From contig CAMNBU010000025.1 in NCBI GenBank assembly GCA_946533395.1, positions 1 to 32,342 on the forward strand: a stretch of 32,342 bases of DNA, in the 5' to 3' direction. Of this stretch, positions 18,164 to 26,316 are shown one piece after another (the first letter of the stretch is position 1; each line of letters opens with the position of its first letter). The position numbers and the translations under genes are program-made. Origin of the DNA: UBA4292 sp002395865 (GTDB taxonomy: Bacteria; Bacillota; Clostridia; Lachnospirales; Lachnospiraceae). A model generated the notes under the pieces. It was not told the origin of the DNA and did not search any database. It saw only the letters and a program-made list of their open reading frames with translations.

Positions 18164-18668
18164 GCAAATGCCACAGACACCGCCCCCTCAGGGCAGACCT
18201 GGAGAGCCGCCGCGCAAGGAGAAGAAAAAGAAGAAGAGAAGTATCCTGCCGTGGTTACTTCTTATAATCGTGATTCTGATAGGACTCTTCCTCGCAGGCA
18301 CGCATTTCGGACTGCTGCCAAATATCGGTGAGGGCTTCTTCAGCAACACGAACAACTCGAATAATAACAATAAGCAGGACGAGACCAAAAAGGGCGGCGA
18401 GAGCGAGCAGACCAAGGCCGGTCAGGACGATTCCACTGTTGAGCAGTCAGAGGAGGAGAAGGGCACGGCTGTCAGGATCCTTGCCGTATCCGATAAGTAT
18501 TATATCGAGGGCGTTGAGAAGAGCCTTGACGACATAGCGAAGGTCATCGATGATGCGGACGAAAACACCAGATTCGTGATCGAGAAGAATTTCCCTGCCG
18601 ACAAGTCTCTGGCAGACCTCAAGAGCCTGTTCCTCGAGAAGAATGTATCATTTACAGAGAGCGATTGA
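18156..18668 (+). CDS. Single-pass membrane protein with ExbD-like C-terminal domain
   Basis: A 170-residue protein. Its cytoplasmic N-terminus (1-28) is Pro-rich, then a Lys run. One helix (~30-48) has no acidic residue. Residues ~60-104 are an Asn/Gln/Glu-rich spacer, and ~105-168 a small alpha/beta domain. The last domain (VRILAVSDKYYIEGVEKSLDDI, discontinuous with VIEKNFPADKSLADLKSLF) follows the ExbD/TolR outer-domain layout: strand with a YYI.G turn, helix, strand VVI..D, helix. This resemblance was judged by eye and is not proven. AAGGAGG at ~18142-18148 serves its ATG inside the end of the upstream gene. It appears that membrane and outer parts of an ExbD-like subunit are split between, or duplicated in, two proteins. 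Confidence 0.6.
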   Translation: MSKQMPQTPPPQGRPGEPPRKEKKKKKRSILPWLLLIIVILIGLFLAGTHFGLLPNIGEGFFSNTNNSNNNNKQDETKKGGESEQTKAGQDDSTVEQSEEEKGTAVRILAVSDKYYIEGVEKSLDDIAKVIDDADENTRFVIEKNFPADKSLADLKSLFLEKNVSFTESD

Positions 18669-18689
18669 TACAATTGTTTGATTTGATTG

Positions 18690-18714
18690 CAGCCGTACCA
18701 AGTACGGCTGTTTT
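18690..18714 (+). terminator. Rho-independent terminator after the three-gene unit
   Basis: CAGCCGTAC (18690-18698) pairs perfectly with GTACGGCTG (18702-18710) around a CAA loop, and is followed by TTTT. It separates the ExbB/ExbD-like genes from the thioredoxin reductase operon. No clear promoter was found in the ~27 nt between this hairpin and the next gene. Confidence 0.88.
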
Positions 18715-18741
18715 GAGTAGTGTACATAAAGGAGGCGGAAT

Positions 18742-19599
18742 ATGCACGATATAGCTATAATAGGAACCGGACCGGCGGGTATAAGCGCGGCTATAACCGC
18801 GAAGCTGCGCGGCAAGGACGTGGCGTTATACGGGAAGAAGGATCTTTCCGAGAAGATGAAGAAGGCGCACATGATAGAGAACTATACCGGCCTGCCCCAT
18901 ATAGGCGGTGAAGAGCTGGCAGCTGCGATGAATGATCATCTTTCACAGATGGGTATAGAGATCACCGAGAAGAAGATCAGCGCGGTATATGCGATGGGGG
19001 ATTATTTCAGCCTGCAGTGCGGCGAGGAGTTTTTAGAGGCGAGATCCGTGATCATAGCCACCGGAGTAGTAAACGCAGCTCTTCTGGAGGGAGAGGAGAA
19101 GTTCCTTGGACGCGGAGTGAGCTACTGCGCTACGTGTGACGGAGTGCTCTACAAGGGAAAGACTGTGGCTGTCATAGCCGATACGGAAGATGCGGCGGAG
19201 GAAGCGAATTATCTTGCGCAACTGGCATCTTCTGTGCTATACTCACCCTTAAAGCCTTTACAGCTTCCCGAAGCCGATAATATTACGATCATCGGGGGAA
19301 AGCCGAAGGCTGTGACCGGTGCCATTAAGGCCGATACACTGGTCACGGACGAGGGAAGCTATCCGGTGGACTGCGTTTTCGTTCTGAGGGACGCCATCAG
19401 ACCCTCGGGACTCGTACCCGGTATAGAGACTGAAGGTGCTCACATAAAGGTAAACATTTCCATGGAGACCAGTATCCCCGGAGTGTTCGCCTGCGGCGAT
19501 ATCGCGGGCCTTCCCTATCAGTACATAAAGGCGGCCGGACAGGGCAATGTGGCAGCACTGTCCGCAGTAAAATATCTGGCCGGAAAAAAACAGCAATAG
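18742..19599 (+). CDS. Thioredoxin reductase-like flavoprotein, probably ferredoxin-linked (FFTR type)
   Basis: A 285-residue flavoprotein that should reduce the thioredoxin encoded 28 nt downstream. GTGPAG at 8-13 is the FAD-binding motif, C129-A-T-C132 is the redox disulfide of the thioredoxin reductase family, and ACGDIAG at ~250-256 is the second FAD motif. In the middle domain the NADPH-binding GGGDSA motif expected after 'KTVAVI' is replaced by ADTEDA, and the HRRxxxR motif that binds the 2'-phosphate is absent (the position reads LYSPLKP). The protein is also short for the NADPH-dependent family. Loss of both motifs is the defining trait of the pyridine-nucleotide-independent, ferredoxin-linked clostridial reductases (FFTR). 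GGAGG lies 6 nt before the ATG. The family is firm; the electron donor is inferred. Confidence 0.88.
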   Translation: MHDIAIIGTGPAGISAAITAKLRGKDVALYGKKDLSEKMKKAHMIENYTGLPHIGGEELAAAMNDHLSQMGIEITEKKISAVYAMGDYFSLQCGEEFLEARSVIIATGVVNAALLEGEEKFLGRGVSYCATCDGVLYKGKTVAVIADTEDAAEEANYLAQLASSVLYSPLKPLQLPEADNITIIGGKPKAVTGAIKADTLVTDEGSYPVDCVFVLRDAIRPSGLVPGIETEGAHIKVNISMETSIPGVFACGDIAGLPYQYIKAAGQGNVAALSAVKYLAGKKQQ

Positions 19600-19627
19600 A
19601 AAAGTGTAATATCGAAAGGAGACTATT

Positions 19628-19939
19628 ATGGTAAAGATCATTGAAAAAAGCGACCTCTCCGCAGTAAAGGCAAGCCCCTATGCTGTGGTGGATTTTTCAG
19701 CTACATGGTGCGGTCCCTGCAAAATGACGGCTCCCCTTCTTGAGGAGCTCTCTGAGGAGCTGGCCGGCCAGGTTGATTTCTTCAACTGCGACGTGGACGC
19801 CAATCCGGACGCGGCGGAGGAGTTTGAGATAAGCTCAATCCCTGCCCTTGTGATCATGAAAAACGGCAGGAAGGAAGCTATGACGGTCGGCTTCAGACCG
19901 AAGCCTGCGCTCAAGAATTTTGTGCTCAGCGCTAAGTGA
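19628..19939 (+). CDS. trxA: Thioredoxin
   Basis: A 103-residue thioredoxin, a cytosolic disulfide reductant. VVDFSATWCGPCK at ~20-32 holds the active-site Cys28 and Cys31, and SSIPALVIMKNG near 72-83 holds the cis-proline. Length and motif spacing are standard. AAAGGAG precedes the ATG. The pairing with the reductase just upstream makes a complete thioredoxin system. The next gene, glmS, is 36 nt downstream with no convincing terminator. Confidence 0.96.
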   Translation: MVKIIEKSDLSAVKASPYAVVDFSATWCGPCKMTAPLLEELSEELAGQVDFFNCDVDANPDAAEEFEISSIPALVIMKNGRKEAMTVGFRPKPALKNFVLSAK

Positions 19940-19975
19940 CAGCCATTTTAATTAAAATACAGTGAGGATAAATAA

Positions 19976-21844
19976 ATGTGTGGAATAGTCGGATTTACCG
20001 GCAGGCGCCAGGCGGCGCCGGTGATACTGGATGGGCTTGCAAGGCTTGAATACAGAGGCTACGATTCTGCGGGTATGGCTGTCAGGGACGGCGAGCATCC
20101 CGCGGAGGTGGTCAAGACCATGGGAAGGCTCAAGAATCTGGCCGAGAAGACGGATAACGGCAAGGCCGTACCCGGCAACTGCGGTATAGGTCATACACGC
20201 TGGGCTACACACGGTGTGCCCTCGCAGATCAATGCACACCCCCATGTTTCGGGCAACTGCAAGAGGAGCGGCTCGGGCCCAGTGGAGTCCGAGGTCGTCG
20301 GAGTTCACAACGGTATCATCGAGAACTATCAGGAGCTGAAGGAGAAGCTTATCCGCCACGGATATGAATTCTACAGCCAGACAGATACCGAGGTAGTCAT
20401 CAAGCTGGTAGACTACTATTTCAAGAAGTATCAGCTGGGACCTATCGATGCTATTGCCAAGACGATGGTACGTGTAAGGGGCTCCTATGCGCTTGAGCTC
20501 ATGTTCAAGGATCATCCGGGTGAGATCTGGGTGGCGAGAAAGGACAGCCCGATGATAATCGGTATCGAAGACGGCGAGTCTTATATCGCATCTGATGTAC
20601 CGGCCATCCTGAAGTATACAAGGGATGTGTATTACATAGATAATCTCGAGTTCGCGTGCGTAAAGGCGGGCGAGGTCATATTCTATGACCTGAACGGCGA
20701 CGAGGTAAAGAAGGATTCCGTAAGGATCACATGGGACGCGGAGGCAGCTGAGAAGGGCGGCTTCGAGCATTTCATGATGAAGGAGATCCACGAGCAGCCC
20801 AAGGCAGTGGCTGACACACTGAACTCCGTTGTTAATGAGGGACTCATCGATCTTTCCCAGACCGGACTTACCGATGAGATGGTAAAGAACATCGGCAATA
20901 TCTACATGGTCGCATGCGGAAGCGCGTGGCACGCAGGAATGGTGGGACAGTACATCATAGAGGATATGGTGCGTATTCCCGTGCGAATGGAGCTCGCGAG
21001 CGAGTTCAGATACAGAAATCCGATACTGGCCAAGAATGATCTTGTGATTCTTATCAGCCAGTCAGGCGAGACCGCTGATACGCTTGCGGCACTGCGTCTG
21101 GCCAAGAGTGAGGGCGTTCCCACACTTGCCATCGTAAATGTGGTGGGCAGCTCCATAGCAAGAGAGGCGGACATGGTATTCTATACCCTCGCGGGGCCCG
21201 AGATCGCGGTCGCTACCACGAAGGCATACAGCGCTCAGCTCATGGCTCTCTATGCGCTGTCCATCGGCATGGCGAGAAGCCGCGGCAGGATAGATGACGC
21301 GAAGGTGGCAGAGTATGTTAAGGAGCTCGAAACCATTCCGAAGAAGATCTCAAGCATCCTCGACGACAAGGAGAGGATCCAGTGGTTCGCGAGCAAGTAT
21401 TTCAACGCGAAGGACATCTTCTTCATCGGCCGAGGCATCGACTACGCGATAAGCCTTGAGGGAAGTCTCAAGCTTAAGGAGATAAGCTACATCCACTCAG
21501 AGGCATATGCGGCCGGAGAATTAAAGCACGGTACGATAAGCCTTATCGACCAGGGCATATTGGTCATAGGTGTTCTGACACAGCCGGAGCTCTACGAGAA
21601 GACTGTATCAAATATGACCGAGTGCAAGGCCAGAGGCGCGTACCTGTGCGGTATCACGAGCTACGGCAAGTACGAGACAGAGGATCATGTGGATTTCACG
21701 GTATATGTTCCGAGCGTGGATCCGCACTTTATCGGAAGCCTCGCTGTAGTTCCGCTCCAGCTGCTCGGTTACTACATAAGCGTGGCAAGAGGTCTTGATG
21801 TTGACAAGCCCAGAAACCTGGCCAAGTCCGTAACGGTGGAGTAA
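19976..21844 (+). CDS. glmS: Glutamine--fructose-6-phosphate aminotransferase (isomerizing)
   Basis: This enzyme makes glucosamine-6-phosphate from fructose-6-phosphate and glutamine, the first step toward UDP-GlcNAc for peptidoglycan and surface glycans. MCGIVGF at the start supplies the N-terminal nucleophile Cys after Met removal, and LARLEYRGYDSAG belongs to the glutaminase domain (~1-230). Two SIS sugar-isomerase domains follow (SQSGETADTLAALR at ~360, then the second near 470-600). The C-terminus DKPRNLAKSVTVE is the family signature. At 622 residues it is near the usual 600-610. The 36-nt gap upstream leaves no room for a glmS ribozyme, so the common Gram-positive feedback control is missing at this copy. 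The next start codon is one base beyond the stop. Confidence 0.97.
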   Translation: MCGIVGFTGRRQAAPVILDGLARLEYRGYDSAGMAVRDGEHPAEVVKTMGRLKNLAEKTDNGKAVPGNCGIGHTRWATHGVPSQINAHPHVSGNCKRSGSGPVESEVVGVHNGIIENYQELKEKLIRHGYEFYSQTDTEVVIKLVDYYFKKYQLGPIDAIAKTMVRVRGSYALELMFKDHPGEIWVARKDSPMIIGIEDGESYIASDVPAILKYTRDVYYIDNLEFACVKAGEVIFYDLNGDEVKKDSVRITWDAEAAEKGGFEHFMMKEIHEQPKAVADTLNSVVNEGLIDLSQTGLTDEMVKNIGNIYMVACGSAWHAGMVGQYIIEDMVRIPVRMELASEFRYRNPILAKNDLVILISQSGETADTLAALRLAKSEGVPTLAIVNVVGSSIAREADMVFYTLAGPEIAVATTKAYSAQLMALYALSIGMARSRGRIDDAKVAEYVKELETIPKKISSILDDKERIQWFASKYFNAKDIFFIGRGIDYAISLEGSLKLKEISYIHSEAYAAGELKHGTISLIDQGILVIGVLTQPELYEKTVSNMTECKARGAYLCGITSYGKYETEDHVDFTVYVPSVDPHFIGSLAVVPLQLLGYYISVARGLDVDKPRNLAKSVTVE

Positions 21845-21845
21845 T

Positions 21846-22964
21846 ATGTCAAATTATGATTATCTGATCGTCGGTGCGGGCCTGTACGGCGCGGTATTTG
21901 CCCGTCAGGCCGCCGACGCGGGCAAAAAGGTACTTGTCATAGACAAGAGAGATCACATCGCGGGTAATGTATACACGCAGAAGATCGAAGGCATCAATGT
22001 GCACATTTACGGCGCGCACATATTCCATACGAACAACGAGAAGGTGTGGAATTACGTGAACCGTTTTGCAACCTTCAACCGCTTCACGAATTCACCCGTG
22101 GCCAACTACAAGGGTGAGCTCTACTCTCTGCCCTTTAACATGTACACCTTCAACAGGATGTGGTCGGTCATCACCCCGCAGGAGGCGCAGGCGAAGATAG
22201 AGGAGCAGAAGAGGGCGGCTCATATCACCGAGCCGAAGAACCTCGAGGAGCAGGCGATTAGTCTGGTCGGCACCGATATATACGAGAAGCTGATAAAGGG
22301 CTACACCGAGAAGCAGTGGGGCAGAAAGTGCACCGAGCTCCCCTCATTCATCATCAAGAGGCTCCCCGTGCGCTTCACATTCGACAACAATTATTTCAAC
22401 GCGCTCTTCCAGGGTATTCCCGTGGGCGGCTACACGAAGCTGGTCGAGAGGATGCTCGAGGGAATAGAGGTAAGGCTCGGCGTGGATTATCTGGCCGACA
22501 AGGAGTCTTTGGCATCGCTGGCTGACCGTGTGGTCTACACGGGCGCGGTGGACGCGTACTTCGATCACTGCTACGGACATCTTCAGTACAGAAGCGTCCG
22601 TTTTGAGAACGAAATATTGGATACAGATAATTATCAGGGCAATGCGGCGGTCAATTATACCGACAGCGAAACTCCGTGGACGCGTATCATAGAGCACAAG
22701 TGGTTCGAGTTCGGCAAGGACGAGAATGGCGATCCTCTCCCGAAGACCGTCATCTCGAAGGAGTATTCGTACGAGTGGAAGCCCGGTGACGAGCCCTACT
22801 ATCCCGTAAATGACGCGAAGAATATCGAGCTTTACGAGAGGTATAAGGAGCTCGCGGCTAAGGAACCGAAGGTGATCTTCGGCGGAAGGCTCGGCGAGTA
22901 CAAGTATTACGATATGGATGCGGTGATAGCTGCTGCGCTTTTAAAGGCGGAGGAAGAGTTATAA
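21846..22964 (+). CDS. glf: UDP-galactopyranose mutase
   Basis: This FAD enzyme converts UDP-galactopyranose to UDP-galactofuranose, the donor for galactofuranose-containing surface polysaccharide. YLIVGAGLYGAVFA at ~5-18 is the Rossmann FAD motif, and IYGAHIFHTNNEKVWNYV (~54-71) is the conserved substrate and flavin segment. The later RIIEHKWF and C-terminal GGRLGEYKYYDMD segments are also family hallmarks. At 372 residues it has normal length. It starts 1 nt after glmS and shares TAATG with the next gene, so all three are probably translationally coupled. Galactofuranose on an exported glycan fits the glycosyltransferases downstream. Confidence 0.96.
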   Translation: MSNYDYLIVGAGLYGAVFARQAADAGKKVLVIDKRDHIAGNVYTQKIEGINVHIYGAHIFHTNNEKVWNYVNRFATFNRFTNSPVANYKGELYSLPFNMYTFNRMWSVITPQEAQAKIEEQKRAAHITEPKNLEEQAISLVGTDIYEKLIKGYTEKQWGRKCTELPSFIIKRLPVRFTFDNNYFNALFQGIPVGGYTKLVERMLEGIEVRLGVDYLADKESLASLADRVVYTGAVDAYFDHCYGHLQYRSVRFENEILDTDNYQGNAAVNYTDSETPWTRIIEHKWFEFGKDENGDPLPKTVISKEYSYEWKPGDEPYYPVNDAKNIELYERYKELAAKEPKVIFGGRLGEYKYYDMDAVIAAALLKAEEEL

Positions 22965-24193
22965 TGGCAACAGTAAAAAAGTTTAAATGTCTCATGCCCG
23001 CAGCGGGAAGATTCGAGGAGGTCGCGGCGCTTCCGTACGATGTATACGGCAGGGCAGAGGCTGCGGAGGAGGTAAAGGGCAAGCCCTACTCATTCTTAAA
23101 TATCGACAGGCCGGAGACCCAGTTTGCACCCGACCACGATATGTACGCGGACGACGTGTACGAGAAGGCCGCTTCCATGCTTAAGGAGTGGGAGGCTGAA
23201 GGCATTCTCAGAATGGATAATGAGGCGTCGTATTTCGTTTACGAGCTCACCATGGACGGCAGAGTGCAGAACGGAATAGTGGGCTGCTGCTCTGTGGATG
23301 ATTATACCGACGGAACCATCAGAAAGCACGAGCTGACACTTGCGAAGAAGGAGAAGGACCGTATAAGACATGTGGACACCTGCTCTGCCCAGACAGGTCC
23401 TATTTTCCTCGCGTTCAGACGCAGGGAGGATGTGGCAAATGTCATAGAAGAGGTTAAAAAGGACGCTCCGTTATTTGATTTTACGAGCTCCGATGGCATC
23501 AGGCACAGGGGCTTTAAGGTAAAGGGCGCTTTAAATGATACGCTCTCGTCGGCATTTTCTGATACACAGAGGCTCTACATCGCCGACGGACACCACAGAG
23601 CGGCCTCGGCCGTAAAGGTGGCGCTTGCCAGGCGTGAGGCGAACCCCGGCTATACCGGTGAGGAGGAGTTCAACTTCTTCCTGTCGGTGCTCTTCGCGGA
23701 CAGCGAGCTCAAGATCCTGCCCTACAATAGGCTCATAAAGGATCTGGGCGGCATGAGCGAGGAGGAGTTTAAGGAGAAGCTGGGAGAGAGCTTTATCATA
23801 GAGCCGGCCGATGCACAGGTAAGCCCCGATACAAAGGGCAGCTTCGGAATGTACCTCGGAAAAAAGTGGTACAGGCTTTATGCCAAGAAGGAGCTTTTAA
23901 AGTGCGACGCAGTGGGAAGCCTCGACGTTTCCTATCTGCAGGAGCACCTGCTCTCCGCAATACTTGGTATAGACGATCCCAAGAATGATCCCCGCATCGA
24001 TTTCGCGGGCGGTATCAGGGGCATTTCCTATCTGGAAAAGAGATGTGACGAGGACTGCGTGATGGCGATATCCATGTATCCGACATCCATAGCGGAGCTT
24101 TTCGCCGTAGCCGATGCAAACGCTTTGATGCCTCCGAAGTCCACATGGTTCGAGCCCAAGCTTCGCAGCGGTCTGTTCATGCACAAGTTCTGA
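22964..24193 (+). CDS. DUF1015 family protein
   Basis: A 409-residue cytosolic protein matching the DUF1015 pattern. It opens with ALPYDVYGR at ~22-30 and YSFLNIDRPE at ~42-51. KHELTLAKKEKDR (~121-133) and YIADGHHRAASA (~205-216) follow. The DGHHR motif resembles the GxHR phosphate-binding motif of the ParB/sulfiredoxin-like fold. Its biochemical function is not established to my knowledge. In other Firmicutes it is often near serine-biosynthesis genes, but here it sits between a nucleotide-sugar enzyme and glycosyltransferases. Its ATG overlaps the glf stop by one base. No serA or serC is in the window. Confidence 0.8.
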   Translation: MATVKKFKCLMPAAGRFEEVAALPYDVYGRAEAAEEVKGKPYSFLNIDRPETQFAPDHDMYADDVYEKAASMLKEWEAEGILRMDNEASYFVYELTMDGRVQNGIVGCCSVDDYTDGTIRKHELTLAKKEKDRIRHVDTCSAQTGPIFLAFRRREDVANVIEEVKKDAPLFDFTSSDGIRHRGFKVKGALNDTLSSAFSDTQRLYIADGHHRAASAVKVALARREANPGYTGEEEFNFFLSVLFADSELKILPYNRLIKDLGGMSEEEFKEKLGESFIIEPADAQVSPDTKGSFGMYLGKKWYRLYAKKELLKCDAVGSLDVSYLQEHLLSAILGIDDPKNDPRIDFAGGIRGISYLEKRCDEDCVMAISMYPTSIAELFAVADANALMPPKSTWFEPKLRSGLFMHKF

Positions 24194-24206
24194 TATCTGG
24201 CTGGTT

Positions 24207-26315
24207 ATGGATACTAAGGTTAAAAGAGGACTGCTCGCGGCGGTTTTCGCCGGCGCGGCTTCCCTTATCGCGGCATATTACAATGCCTGCGTTGTGGCAG
24301 GCAGCTACAGACCGGCGATGTCGGATCTGTTTTCATCTGGTCTTAAGTTTCTGCCGGTATTTATCATATCGGCAGTAATTGTGTTTCTGTATTTAAGCGA
24401 CAGGGTACGGTTTGCGGACACTTTGTTTAAGTACAGATACGCTGTGGCGGGTGCAGTCCTTGTTGTACTGGTCATTTTAAAGGTCAATGCCTCGTCGTTA
24501 GGCGTTTTCGAGAGGTTTCTGGGCTCCTTCGATGACGAGGTGGTATTCGGGTTGTCGAGAGGCGTAAGAAGCGATGAGTGGGCGGTATTTACACCCATGC
24601 TGCTGTCGCAGTACGAGGACCCTTCGGGAGCGTTTTCGTACATGAGCTCCGTGCTCCGCGGCGGTGGTACCGACGTGTTTCTGGAGTACGGCCAGCCTGC
24701 ATGGACGATACTCATGCTCTTCAGACCATTCCAGATACCCTACCTTTTCCTTCCTCTTGAGTACGGTCTGGCGTTTTTCTGGTGCGGAAGGCTCATCGCG
24801 CTCTTCATGTGCGCGTTCGAGTTCGGCAGGATAATAACGAAGGACAGAAGAGGGCTTAGCGTGGCCTTTGCCGTCATGATAAGCTTCGCACCCGTAGTGC
24901 AGTGGTGGTTCGCCATCAACGGCCTGGTGGAGATGCTTATCTGCATCCTGCTCTCGATAGTGCTTTTCAACAAGTTTTTAAATGAGCAGAATAAAAAAAT
25001 GCGTCTGCTCTATATTGTCGGCATAATGATCTGCGCGGGAACCTATGTATTCACATTCTATCCCGCATGGCAGGTGCCGCTTGCGTATGTTCTTCTGGGA
25101 CTCATCGCATGGCAGATCATGGACAACTTCGGCAGGATAAAGCTCGGCTTATCTGACTACATCGGTATCGCAGCCGCAGTCGCCCTGCTGGGTCTTTCAC
25201 TTCTCCTGCTTTTTGTAAAGTCCGGTGATACGCTGACACTTCTTACAAATACCGTCTACCCAGGCAAGAGATTCGAGGTCGGAGGCGGTAGAGCGGATCA
25301 GCTCTTTACCTACATACCCGACGTACTCTTCCCGGTGAAGGATTTCTATCCCTACACCAATGTGTGCGAGGGAAGCATGTTCTTCGACATGTTCCCCCTG
25401 ATACCCCTCATACCCGTCATTTACATGGTGATGAAGAAAAAGGCCGATAAGCTGATGATCATAATGACAGGTATCAGCGCATTTATGGCGGCGTACATCA
25501 CCTTCGGCTTCCCGCATTTTCTCGCGAAGATCACTCTCATGAGCCATTCTATGGCGCCCCGCGTGGTCGTGGCATCGGGTCTGGCGGACATGATACTTCT
25601 TTTCAGATATATCGCGACCCGCGAGAAGAGCAAGTTTAATCCGGTGATCGGTATAGGTATAGCGGGTATCGTTTCGGTAATACTGGTGCTCTACGTGCGC
25701 GGACTGTGTCCGGACTACTACAGCAAGCTCTTTGTGGCGATACTGTGCGCATGGTGCATGTTTGCGTTTGCGGGACTGTTCGTAGGCGGCAGGGCGGAGA
25801 AATACTGGCTTATCGGTATATGCTTCGTGACAGCGCTTACAGGCATATCTGTGAATCCTATAAGAAGCGGCGTGAAGGGCATCACGAAGAACGCGTCCTT
25901 AGGCATCATAGAGACGGTGCATGACGCGGACCCCGAGGCTCTCTGGGCGGTGTGCGACAGCGCATTTCCCTTCATAAACGCTCCGATAATGGTGGGCGCG
26001 CCCACGATAAACTCCACGAATATCTACCCAAATATGGACAGATGGCATCTGATCGATGAGGAGGGCAGGTACGAGGAGGTCTACAACCGGTACGCGCACA
26101 TCGATATCGAGATAGATGAGAGCCTGACTGAAGCGGATTTTGCTGTCGGAGTCACACAGGATAGATTTACTCTTCGTGTGAACGCGGGGCAGCTTATAAA
26201 GCTCGGTGTGAAATATATATTCACAGGTAACGGCGAGCTGGATCCGGACAGCTACGAGCTTGTGGCAAAGAGCGGAGCCTTTTATGTATACAGGCTGAAA
26301 AATTTTGGAGGCTGA
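24207..26315 (+). CDS. Large polytopic membrane protein, GT-C-like glycosyltransferase candidate
   Basis: A 702-residue protein with about a dozen hydrophobic helices spread over residues ~5-545 and a soluble C-terminal domain (~550-702) that should face outward. The first large loop contains RGVRSDEW at ~118-125. An acidic pair in this position is what GT-C transferases use for catalysis with polyprenyl-phosphate sugar donors. A GT2 enzyme of the polyprenyl-phosphate sugar synthase type begins 2 nt after this gene, which would supply such a donor. I do not recognise a specific named family. It could instead be a related YfhO-like or uncharacterised polymerase/ligase. The ribosome site before 24207 is weak and the preceding stop is 13 nt away, so translational coupling is likely. 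Confidence 0.65.
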   Translation: MDTKVKRGLLAAVFAGAASLIAAYYNACVVAGSYRPAMSDLFSSGLKFLPVFIISAVIVFLYLSDRVRFADTLFKYRYAVAGAVLVVLVILKVNASSLGVFERFLGSFDDEVVFGLSRGVRSDEWAVFTPMLLSQYEDPSGAFSYMSSVLRGGGTDVFLEYGQPAWTILMLFRPFQIPYLFLPLEYGLAFFWCGRLIALFMCAFEFGRIITKDRRGLSVAFAVMISFAPVVQWWFAINGLVEMLICILLSIVLFNKFLNEQNKKMRLLYIVGIMICAGTYVFTFYPAWQVPLAYVLLGLIAWQIMDNFGRIKLGLSDYIGIAAAVALLGLSLLLLFVKSGDTLTLLTNTVYPGKRFEVGGGRADQLFTYIPDVLFPVKDFYPYTNVCEGSMFFDMFPLIPLIPVIYMVMKKKADKLMIIMTGISAFMAAYITFGFPHFLAKITLMSHSMAPRVVVASGLADMILLFRYIATREKSKFNPVIGIGIAGIVSVILVLYVRGLCPDYYSKLFVAILCAWCMFAFAGLFVGGRAEKYWLIGICFVTALTGISVNPIRSGVKGITKNASLGIIETVHDADPEALWAVCDSAFPFINAPIMVGAPTINSTNIYPNMDRWHLIDEEGRYEEVYNRYAHIDIEIDESLTEADFAVGVTQDRFTLRVNAGQLIKLGVKYIFTGNGELDPDSYELVAKSGAFYVYRLKNFGG

Positions 26316-26316
26316 A

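Noticed and set aside
16877..18668. Zorya-type phage defence (ZorAB)
   Set aside because: The ExbB-like protein lacks the long ZorA tail, the partner shows no OmpA-like peptidoglycan-binding motif, and no helicase or nuclease gene follows.
19952..20932. 326-codon open frame on the minus strand
   Set aside because: Antisense to glmS, whose protein is unmistakable. No recognisable domain or ribosome site.
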